Assembly (NCBI GenBank): GCA_902772755.1 | Contig: CACYCD010000180.1 | Span: 1-5,230, forward strand | Source of the DNA: an uncultured Ruminococcus sp. | Lineage (GTDB): Bacteria; Bacillota; Clostridia; Oscillospirales; Acutalibacteraceae | Direction: 5' to 3' | DNA: 5,230 nt | Notes under the pieces: generated by a model | What the model was told of the DNA's origin: nothing | Seen by the model: the letters and a program-made list of their open reading frames with translations, nothing else | Databases searched by the model: none | Position numbers and translations under genes: made by a program | In this document: piece by piece, positions 1 to 5,230 of the stretch | Position numbering within the stretch: the first letter of the stretch is position 1 | Layout: the number at the start of each line of letters is the position of its first letter

Positions 1-1470
1 AAGATTTCCATAAAAAAAGCCCGAGCTTCCTTGGAAAAAAATCACTTTGGGCTTGAAAAGGTCAAGGAAAGAATAATTGAGCAGCTGGCAGTAAAAGCAC
101 TCAACCCAAAGGGCAAAGCCAATATAATCTGCCTCGCAGGACCTCCCGGAGTAGGCAAAACCTCTATTGCCCAGTCTATTGCAGAGGCGATAAACCGCAA
201 ATCCGCAAGGATAGCCCTCGGTGGCATCAAGGACGAAGCGGAGATAAGGGGTCACAGAAAGACCTATATAGGAGCTATGCCGGGCAGGATCATCAATGCG
301 GTGAGAACAGCAGGAACCTCCAATCCGATACTGGTACTCGATGAGGTTGACAAGCTCGGAAATGACTACAAGGGCGACCCGACCTCGGCTCTGCTGGAGG
401 TGCTTGACAGTGAGCAGAATCATTCGTTTGTTGACCATTACATTGAGATACCGTTTGATCTGTCACACGTGATGTTCATTACCACTGCAAATGATATTTC
501 ACTTATTCCGCCTCCGCTCAGGGATAGAATGGATATAATAGAGCTGCCCTCTTATACAAGGGAAGAAAAGTTCAATATAGCCAAACGTCATCTTGTAAAA
601 AAGCAGCTTAAGGAAAACGGTCTGAATATCCAGATGTTCAGAATCAACGCCAAGGCTATATATGCTCTTATAGATTCCTATACCAGAGAAGCAGGTGTGA
701 GAACGCTTGAAAGAACAATAGCTTCACTTATGAGAAAAGCAGCGGTCAAGATTCTTGATGAGCCTGAGCTTGCTCCGATCAAAATAACAGAGAAGAATCT
801 TTCGGAATATCTCGGTCCCGAAAAATACATAGACGACAGCAAATCAAAAACCGATGAGGTAGGTCTTGTGAACGGTCTTGCCTGGACTTCAGTGGGCGGA
901 ACTCTTCTGCCGATCGAGGTGGCGATAATGAAGGGTAAGGGTCACGTAGAACTAACCGGCTCACTTGGCGATGTTATGAAGGAGTCTGCAAAAACAGCCA
1001 TTACCTGCATAAGAAGCCATGCAGAGCAGCTTAAGATCAATCCTGATTTTTATGCGGAAAAGGATATCCATATCCACGCACCCGAGGGTGCCGTACCAAA
1101 GGACGGTCCTTCGGCAGGCATCACAATGGCAACTGCGATATACTCCGCATTGTCGGGCAAAAAGGTTAAGCATAAGGTGGCTATGACGGGAGAGATCACG
1201 CTCAGGGGTAATGTTATGCCGATAGGCGGTTTGCGTGAAAAAAGTATGGCTGCCTATAAGAACGGCATTGAAACTGTGATCATTCCGTTTGAGAATAAAA
1301 AGGATCTTCAGGAAATTGAATCTGTAGTTATAGAAAATGTGGATTTTGTCCCTGTAAAGAAGCTCACAGAGGTTCTCAGGGTGGCAATAGTAGATTTTGA
1401 GGATTCGTTACCAATACATAAAAAACAAGCTTCAGTGCAGGAAAATCTGCCCTCGGCAGTTACACACTAA
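1..1470 (+). CDS. lon: ATP-dependent Lon protease (endopeptidase La), 5'-truncated by window edge
   Basis: This is the AAA+ ATPase and protease part of Lon, a cytosolic homo-hexameric enzyme that unfolds and degrades damaged and regulatory proteins. The reading frame is open from base 1, and the first codons (KISIKKAR) match the linker before the Lon ATPase domain. The gene therefore continues upstream, and the TTG at 31 is internal. In the visible 489 residues, Walker A GPPGVGKT is at 47-54, Walker B ILVLDE at 110-115, sensor-1 Asn at 164, the likely arginine finger at 176 and sensor-2 Arg at 234 (GVR). The C-terminal protease domain has the catalytic Ser at 371 (PKDGPSAG) and Lys at 414 (REKS), 43 residues apart as in E. 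coli Lon (S679/K722). About 300 N-terminal residues should lie outside the window, given a usual length near 800. A polar tail of roughly 20 residues follows the last conserved helix. The next gene, engB, follows lon as in Bacillus subtilis. Confidence 0.97.
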   Translation, partial: KISIKKARASLEKNHFGLEKVKERIIEQLAVKALNPKGKANIICLAGPPGVGKTSIAQSIAEAINRKSARIALGGIKDEAEIRGHRKTYIGAMPGRIINAVRTAGTSNPILVLDEVDKLGNDYKGDPTSALLEVLDSEQNHSFVDHYIEIPFDLSHVMFITTANDISLIPPPLRDRMDIIELPSYTREEKFNIAKRHLVKKQLKENGLNIQMFRINAKAIYALIDSYTREAGVRTLERTIASLMRKAAVKILDEPELAPIKITEKNLSEYLGPEKYIDDSKSKTDEVGLVNGLAWTSVGGTLLPIEVAIMKGKGHVELTGSLGDVMKESAKTAITCIRSHAEQLKINPDFYAEKDIHIHAPEGAVPKDGPSAGITMATAIYSALSGKKVKHKVAMTGEITLRGNVMPIGGLREKSMAAYKNGIETVIIPFENKKDLQEIESVVIENVDFVPVKKLTEVLRVAIVDFEDSLPIHKKQASVQENLPSAVTH

Positions 1471-1517
1471 GGGATTGCCGTAAATGCGGACGTTCCTATA
1501 ACAAAAAGGGAAATAGT

Positions 1518-2129
1518 ATGAGCTTTAAAAATTCCGAATTTAGATTTGCCTGCGGTACAGGCGATCAGATACCACCTTCTGAAAAACCGGAGGTCATATT
1601 CTCAGGAAAAAGTAATGTCGGCAAGTCATCTCTGATAAACAAGCTGACAGGCAGGAAAGCACTTGCCAGGATCAGCTCAAAGCCGGGCAAAACTGGCACC
1701 ATAAATTTTTATGACGTGGACAGCTTCCATTTGGTAGATCTTCCGGGTTACGGCTATGCTAAGGTCAGCAAAGCGGAAAAACAGAGATGGTCAGAGCTGA
1801 TGGAGAGTTATTTTTCTCAGCAGAGAGCGTTTTGTATGGTAGTTCAGCTTATTGATATGCGTCACAAGCCCACGCAGGACGACATCAATATGATAAGCTT
1901 CCTGTATTCCAACGGTTTTCCGTATATTGTGGTGCTGACTAAAATGGACAAGCTCAAAAAATCCGAGCGTGAGAAAAATCTTATAATGATAGGAAACGAG
2001 CTAAAGGAATTTAAGGGTATAAGACTTTTCCCGTTTTCTGCTCAAACAGGAGAGGGTGCCGATTCGATAATCGGTGCAATAGAGGAAAGTGTTGAGGAAT
2101 ATACAGCACAGGATATGGAGGAAATGTGA
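1518..2129 (+). CDS. engB: Ribosome biogenesis GTP-binding protein EngB/YsxC (YihA)
   Basis: This is a small TRAFAC-class GTPase that in B. subtilis and E. coli acts late in 50S ribosomal subunit assembly and is usually essential. All the G motifs are visible in the 203 residues: G1 GKSNVGKS at 30-37, the G2 region around KPGKTGTINF at 55-64, G3 DLPGYG at 74-79, G4 TKMD at 141-144 and G5 SAQTGEG at 174-180. The G3 form DLPGYGYA followed by W91 is typical of EngB rather than Era or Der. The length is normal (about 195-210). The ATG start has an AAAAGGGA ribosome binding site at 1504-1511 with a 6-base spacer, and the conserved N-terminus starts soon after. It lies 47 bases after lon with no terminator between them, so co-transcription is likely. 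Its stop codon overlaps the start of lysA. The lon-engB order is a known arrangement in Firmicutes. Confidence 0.97.
   Translation: MSFKNSEFRFACGTGDQIPPSEKPEVIFSGKSNVGKSSLINKLTGRKALARISSKPGKTGTINFYDVDSFHLVDLPGYGYAKVSKAEKQRWSELMESYFSQQRAFCMVVQLIDMRHKPTQDDINMISFLYSNGFPYIVVLTKMDKLKKSEREKNLIMIGNELKEFKGIRLFPFSAQTGEGADSIIGAIEESVEEYTAQDMEEM
2117..2121 (+). promoter_or_regulatory. Ribosome binding site of lysA
   Basis: GGAGG lies inside the last codons of engB. It is 7 bases before the ATG at 2129 but only 4 before the GTG at 2126. This spacing decides for the ATG, which shares its A with the engB stop (TGATG). Confidence 0.8.
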
Positions 2130-3400
2130 TGGAGAAAAAGCCGTTTATCACTCTTGAACAGGCTAAAGAAATAATTAAGGATATTCCCACACCCTTTCAT
2201 ATATATGATGAAAAGGGTATCAGAGAAAATGCCAGAGCACTTTACGAGGCATTCAGCTGGAACAAGGGCTATAAGGAGTTTTTTGCAGTAAAAGCAACAC
2301 CGAATCCTTTTCTTATGAAAATTCTTCACGAAGAAGGCTGCGGTATGGACTGCTCTTCATATACAGAGCTTATGCTTTGTGAAGCCTGCGGAATAACGGG
2401 CAGTGACATTATGTTCAGCTCAAATGTTACTCCTGTTGAGGATATGCAGAAGGCTTATCAGCTGGGTGCATACATAAATCTTGATGATTATACCCACGTT
2501 GAATTTATCAAAAAGGTATGCGGTGTGCCGAAAACTATATGCTGTCGCTTCAATCCCGGCGGTGTGTTCAAAATGGCAGACAGCGAGGACAAGATCCAGG
2601 TTATGGATACCCCGGGTGATTCCAAATACGGAATGACCGAGGAGCAGATGGAAAAAGCTTTTATTGAGCTGAGTGAAGCCGGTGCCGAGGAGTTTGGTAT
2701 TCATGCTTTTCTGGCGTCAAACACTGTTTCAAACGGATATTATCCAGAGCTTGCAGGCATACTCTTTGAGCTTGCGGTCAGACTCAAGAAAAAAACCGGA
2801 GTAAAGATTAAGTTCATAAATCTTTCAGGCGGAATAGGAGTTGACTACAAGCCCGAAGAACCCAAAAATGATATTTCCATTATTGGTAACGGTGTAAGGG
2901 AAAAGTTTGAAAGTATACTTGTGCCAAACGGACTGGGTGATGTTGAGATATACACCGAGCTTGGAAGATATATGCTTGCTCCCTTTGGTGCGTTGGTGAC
3001 GACTGCCATACACGAAAAGCATATCTACAAGGAGTACATAGGTGTTGACGCTTGTGCCGCCAACCTTATGCGTCCTGCTATGTACGGTTCTTATCACCAC
3101 ATTACCGTACTCGGCAAAGAAAACGACCCCTGCACACACAAATACGATGTTACAGGCGGTCTTTGTGAAAATAATGATAAGTTTGCGATCGACAGAATGC
3201 TTCCCAAGATCGACATCGGCGATATAATCTATATCCACGATGCAGGTGCCCACGGTTTTTCAATGGGTTATAACTACAACGGCAAATTAAGAAGTGCAGA
3301 GGTTCTGTACAAAGCGGACGGCACACATCAGCTCATCCGCAGAGCCGAGACTCCTGCCGACTATTTTGCTACCTTCGATTTTTCAGAGTTCGATTTTTAA
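2129..3400 (+). CDS. lysA: Diaminopimelate decarboxylase, PLP-dependent fold type III (alanine racemase-like barrel)
   Basis: The likely reaction is decarboxylation of meso-diaminopimelate to L-lysine, the last step of lysine synthesis, in the cytosol. The 423 residues fit the family length. The PLP lysine is K55 in FFAVKATPNP. GIH at 190-192 and SGGIG at 233-237 correspond to the barrel histidine and the phosphate-binding glycine loop. E277-R280 is ELGR, the equivalent of EPGR. D307 to P316 (DACAANLMRP) matches the DA..NDL.RP block, and C346-E347 with D350 is the CESxD block that completes the partner subunit's active site. AGAHGFSMGYNYNG from 372 matches the AGAY..SM block. Three blocks differ from textbook LysA (L for P in EPGR, CENND for CESGD, H for Y in AGAY). 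From memory, close relatives in Clostridia share these forms, so substrate identity is likely but not certain. ATG at 2129 is preferred to GTG at 2126 because of ribosome binding site spacing. The gene is translationally coupled to engB and followed by a terminator. Confidence 0.88.
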   Translation: MEKKPFITLEQAKEIIKDIPTPFHIYDEKGIRENARALYEAFSWNKGYKEFFAVKATPNPFLMKILHEEGCGMDCSSYTELMLCEACGITGSDIMFSSNVTPVEDMQKAYQLGAYINLDDYTHVEFIKKVCGVPKTICCRFNPGGVFKMADSEDKIQVMDTPGDSKYGMTEEQMEKAFIELSEAGAEEFGIHAFLASNTVSNGYYPELAGILFELAVRLKKKTGVKIKFINLSGGIGVDYKPEEPKNDISIIGNGVREKFESILVPNGLGDVEIYTELGRYMLAPFGALVTTAIHEKHIYKEYIGVDACAANLMRPAMYGSYHHITVLGKENDPCTHKYDVTGGLCENNDKFAIDRMLPKIDIGDIIYIHDAGAHGFSMGYNYNGKLRSAEVLYKADGTHQLIRRAETPADYFATFDFSEFDF

Positions 3401-3405
3401 TCATT

Positions 3406-3448
3406 AAAAAACTGCATTGCAGTGTCGATCATTGCCGTGCAGTTTTTT
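3406..3448 (+). terminator. Rho-independent terminator of the lon-engB-lysA unit
   Basis: AAAAAACTGCA (3406-3416) pairs with TGCAGTTTTTT (3438-3448). Inside it GCAGTG (3419-3424) pairs with CATTGC (3430-3435, one G-U) around the 5-base loop TCGAT. The two stems are separated by a 2x2 mismatch (TT/CG). The stem ends in six T, and it starts 5 bases after the lysA stop codon. The A-run on the 5' side could make it work on the minus strand as well, but no minus-strand gene ends here. Confidence 0.92.
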
Positions 3449-3467
3449 GGGCATCTCTAAAAACCTA
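3449..3467 (+). repeat. Left terminal inverted repeat (19 bp)
   Basis: GGGCATCTCTAAAAACCTA is the exact reverse complement of 3593-3611. Its first base directly follows the terminator T-run. Its inner part can also pair locally: CTAAAAACC at 3457-3465 with GGTTTTAG at 3472-3479, with one bulged A. The two foldings exclude each other. Confidence 0.9.
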
Positions 3468-3505
3468 GAGTGGTTTTAGTGTGCTGTAGATTTAGTTGGC
3501 AGATC

Positions 3506-3554
3506 GTTCAAAATTCACGAAGTAATACTGACGTATTGCGAGGGGATTTTGGAC
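3506..3554. repeat. Internal nested inverted repeat of the MITE-like element
   Basis: The outer arms GTTCAAAAT (3506-3514) and ATTTTGGAC (3546-3554) pair over 9 bp with one G-T. The inner arms GTAATAC (3522-3528) and GTATTGC (3533-3539) pair over 7 bp with one G-T around the loop TGAC. The arms are separated by unpaired or weakly paired bases. This centre makes the element an interrupted palindrome as a whole. Confidence 0.6.
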
Positions 3555-3592
3555 AATATGGTGGCTGGATAAATGGTGCAATAAGAGGGCTA

Positions 3593-3611
3593 TAGGTTTT
3601 TAGAGATGCCC
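3593..3611 (-). repeat. Right terminal inverted repeat (19 bp)
   Basis: TAGGTTTTTAGAGATGCCC is the exact reverse complement of 3449-3467. It is followed by TTTTG and ends 10 bases before the ribosome binding site of the next gene. With the left arm it could form a 19-bp stem followed by a short T-run. Confidence 0.9.
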
Positions 3612-3621
3612 TTTTGTATGT

Positions 3622-3626
3622 GGAGG
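3622..3626 (+). promoter_or_regulatory. Ribosome binding site of yfmF
   Basis: GGAGG with a 5-base spacer to the ATG at 3632. It lies downstream of an in-frame TTG at 3614, so it rules that codon out as the start. No convincing promoter was found between the lysA terminator and this site. Confidence 0.82.
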
Positions 3627-3631
3627 ATGTA

Positions 3632-4891
3632 ATGACCAATATAAAAAGAGAAATAATCGGAGACGACATCACCTTCACCACTATCTCCGACCAAAAATTC
3701 AAAACTACCAAGCTGAGTATTTCTTTCATAGTTCCTTTGGATGCAGAAACCGCTGCCGGATATTCTATCCTGTCGGGGCTTATCCCAAGATCCTCTGAGG
3801 ACTATCCCGATTTTACGATCCTGTCAAAAAAGCTTGCAATGCTTTACGGTGCAAGTCTCAGTGGAAATAACCGCAGAATAGGTGACAACAGCCTGATCAC
3901 CTTTTCCATAAGTGCTATTGATGATAAATACGCCCTGAACAGCGAGGTCGTTTCCGAAAAAATATCAAAATTACTTTGTGACTTGATATTTCGTCCCAAG
4001 CTAAACGGAAACAGCTTTTGCGAGAAAGAAATAAATCAGGAAAAACGTCTGCTGAAAGAAGCTATAGATGCCGAGTTCAACGACAAGCGAGCCTACTCTC
4101 TGGGACGTTTTAAACAGATAATGTTTCAAGATGAACCGTATGGATATAAGCTCACGAAGGAAGATGTCGATGCAGTAAGCGGTGAAGAGCTTTATACCCT
4201 TTGGCAGACCCTGCTTAAAAAAGGTAAGGTTCAGATATTCTTTATTGGAGAAAGCAGCAGCAAGCACGCTGTAGATATTTTTAGAGAGAGATTTTCACAA
4301 TTTGAACGTGAGCCTTATGAGATCTCAAACATCGTAAAGCCACACTGCGGTGAGGTCAAGAGAGAGCGAGAGCAGATGGAGCTTGCACAGTCCAAAATGA
4401 TTCTGGGATTTCGCACTCCCATTGCAGTCGGAAGCAGTGAGGTTATGCCCCTGCGTGTTGCGATAGCCCTGCTTGGTGCAACTGCACACAGCAAGCTGTT
4501 TACCAATGTCAGAGAAAAACTCAGCTTGTGCTATTACTGCACATCTCGATACACCAGACTCAAGGGTGCTGTGGAGATCGAGAGCGGTGTTGAAAAAGAA
4601 AATATTGACAAGGCAGAAAAAGCTATTCTGAACGAAATACAGCAGATGAAGGACGGAAACATCACCGATTTTGAGCTGAAAGCCACACAGCTTTCTATGT
4701 GCAACAACATCATAGCCGTCTGCGATAATCAATCGGGTCTTGAGAATTGGTATTTAGGTCAGATATTGGACGACAATATACTTTCAATTGATGAGATGTG
4801 CGAGGCGGTGTGTTCCGTCACCAAGGAACAAATGATAGATGCTGTTAAAACGATTGAATTTGACACTATGTATGTATTGGAGAGCAAATGA
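3632..4891 (+). CDS. yfmF: M16 family peptidase-like protein without zinc motif (YfmF/YmfF type)
   Basis: This 419-residue protein has the two-lobed M16 (insulinase/processing peptidase) architecture but no HxxEH anywhere. The matching N-terminal stretch, about residues 41-60 (AAGYSILSGLIPRSSEDYPD), contains no histidine. The second lobe starts near residue 250 (QMELAQSKMILGFRTP) and carries the LFTNVREKLSLCYY segment, the R/Y substrate-binding block of M16 C-terminal domains. It is probably the catalytically silent partner of the next protein, as with B. subtilis YmfF and YmfH, whose genes were linked to the 5-aminopentanol modification of EF-P; other targets are possible. I see no obvious signal peptide or membrane segment, so it is likely cytosolic. 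The start is the ATG at 3632, set by GGAGG. The stop overlaps the next gene. Direct proof of substrate or partner is not available from sequence. Confidence 0.88.
   Translation: MTNIKREIIGDDITFTTISDQKFKTTKLSISFIVPLDAETAAGYSILSGLIPRSSEDYPDFTILSKKLAMLYGASLSGNNRRIGDNSLITFSISAIDDKYALNSEVVSEKISKLLCDLIFRPKLNGNSFCEKEINQEKRLLKEAIDAEFNDKRAYSLGRFKQIMFQDEPYGYKLTKEDVDAVSGEELYTLWQTLLKKGKVQIFFIGESSSKHAVDIFRERFSQFEREPYEISNIVKPHCGEVKREREQMELAQSKMILGFRTPIAVGSSEVMPLRVAIALLGATAHSKLFTNVREKLSLCYYCTSRYTRLKGAVEIESGVEKENIDKAEKAILNEIQQMKDGNITDFELKATQLSMCNNIIAVCDNQSGLENWYLGQILDDNILSIDEMCEAVCSVTKEQMIDAVKTIEFDTMYVLESK
4879..4884 (+). promoter_or_regulatory. Ribosome binding site of yfmH
   Basis: GGAGAG inside the end of yfmF. 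It is 6 bases before the ATG at 4891 and 3 bases before the in-frame ATG at 4888. Spacing favours 4891, which gives a TGATG overlap like the engB-lysA junction; 4888 cannot be excluded and adds only one Met. Confidence 0.65.
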
Positions 4892-5230
4892 TGGAGATAA
4901 ACAAAATTCAGTCATCGTTTTCAGATGACTTCTACTATAAGGTCAAGCATCCAAGCGGTCTTAATATCTATGTATATGAAAAAGAGGGATTCAACAGCAC
5001 ATTTGCGATTTTTGGTACAAAATTCGGTTCTATCAACAACTGCTTCAGTGTAAACGGTGGAGAGAAGATATCCGTCCCCGACGGCATAGCTCACTATCTT
5101 GAACACAAGCTTTTTGAAAGTGAGGACGGAGATGCTTTTGAAAAATATGCCGAAACAGGTGCCAATGCCAACGCATATACAAGCTTTGACAAAACCTGCT
5201 ATCTGTTCTCCGCATCACAGAACTTCAGCG
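4891..5230 (+). CDS. yfmH: M16 family zinc metallopeptidase (YfmH/YmfH type), 3'-truncated by window edge
   Basis: Only the first 113 residues are visible; a full protein of this type has about 420-430. The inverted zinc motif HYLEH is at residues 68-72 (bases 5092-5106): H68 and H72 should bind zinc and E71 should act as the general base. The third ligand, a Glu some 75 residues later, lies beyond the window. The block GIAHYLEHKLFE followed by GANANAYTSFDKTCYLFSA is the standard M16 N-terminal core. The N-terminus (YYKVKHPSGLNIYVYEKEGFN) resembles B. subtilis YmfH. The start overlaps the stop of the motif-less yfmF, which supports translation of the two as partners in one complex. The role in EF-P modification is inferred from B. 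subtilis homologues and is not shown by this sequence. Confidence 0.9.
   Translation, partial: MEINKIQSSFSDDFYYKVKHPSGLNIYVYEKEGFNSTFAIFGTKFGSINNCFSVNGGEKISVPDGIAHYLEHKLFESEDGDAFEKYAETGANANAYTSFDKTCYLFSASQNFS

Larger units (their letters stand above)
3449..3611. mobile_element. 163-bp MITE-like non-coding element with perfect terminal inverted repeats
   Basis: The element starts with GGGCATCTCTAAAAACCTA and ends with the exact reverse complement. Two further pairs match after one mismatch (3469-3470 with 3590-3591). The flanks are ...TTTTTT before and TTTTG after, so TTTT may be the target-site duplication; however, the left copy is also the terminator T-run, so this is ambiguous. No start codon with a ribosome binding site and no credible protein lies inside. 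Small size, perfect terminal repeats, no coding content and an intergenic position are typical of miniature inverted-repeat transposable elements. I cannot assign the ends to an IS family, and I cannot see other copies from one window. Removing 3449-3611 plus one TTTT would leave a normal terminator followed closely by the yfmF ribosome binding site. A structured RNA or regulatory palindrome is the main alternative. Confidence 0.72.

Noticed and set aside
1454..1480. Hairpin across the lon stop codon: CGGCAGT pairs with ATTGCCG, 13-base loop
   Set aside because: There is no T-run after it and engB follows at once, so it is not a terminator. A 7-bp stem with one G-T is easily found by chance.
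1475..1502. Possible promoter for engB: TTGCCG, 16-base spacer, TATAAC
   Set aside because: Transcription would start near 1509, inside the ribosome binding site at 1504-1511, so the message could not be translated normally. The -35 match is weak.
2825..3253. Minus-strand reading frame of 142 codons inside lysA
   Set aside because: It lies wholly inside a strongly conserved gene on the other strand and shows no domain; it is a codon-usage shadow. The same applies to the 135-codon minus-strand frame at 4325-4732 inside yfmF.
3549..3596. Promoter-like boxes inside the element (TGGACA at 3550, TATAGG at 3591)
   Set aside because: No pairing gives a -10 box with good match at a 16-18 base spacing, so no promoter is annotated.
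3614..3634. Upstream TTG as start of yfmF
   Set aside because: It lies before the GGAGG at 3622-3626, which is placed correctly for the ATG at 3632, and the added residues are not conserved-looking.
3508..3729. Minus-strand reading frame of 73 codons crossing the MITE-like element and the start of yfmF
   Set aside because: It overlaps a confident gene, has no recognisable motif, and covers the non-coding element with its inverted repeats.

Overview
The window looks like ordinary chromosomal DNA from a low-to-mid GC Firmicute of class Clostridia, probably Ruminococcus/Oscillospiraceae-like. That placement is inferred from the lon-engB order, the style of the LysA and M16 proteins, and strong GGAGG ribosome binding sites; no 16S or marker search was possible. 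All genes lie on the plus strand.

Bases 1-3400 form one tightly packed transcription unit. It starts inside lon (ATP-dependent protease; the N-terminal third lies before the window). Next comes engB/ysxC, the GTPase for assembly of the large ribosomal subunit, after a 47-base gap. Then comes a diaminopimelate decarboxylase (lysA), coupled to engB through a TGATG stop/start overlap. A strong intrinsic terminator (3406-3448) closes the unit.

Bases 3449-3611 hold the one accessory-looking item: a 163-bp non-coding element bounded by perfect 19-bp terminal inverted repeats. It sits against the terminator T-run, and TTTT is present on both sides as a possible target duplication. It looks like a MITE, a small element that would be moved by a transposase encoded elsewhere. 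It contains at least two further internal inverted repeats and forms most of the region just upstream of the next operon.

Bases 3632-5230 hold a translationally coupled pair of M16-family peptidase genes. The first lacks the zinc motif (YfmF/YmfF type). The second, cut by the window end, carries HYLEH (YfmH/YmfH type). In Bacillus subtilis the homologous pair has been linked to the 5-aminopentanol modification of elongation factor EF-P. No EF-P gene or other modification gene is visible here.

I found no clear new system. The best candidate for something undescribed is the 163-bp inverted-repeat element and its possible effect on the M16 operon.
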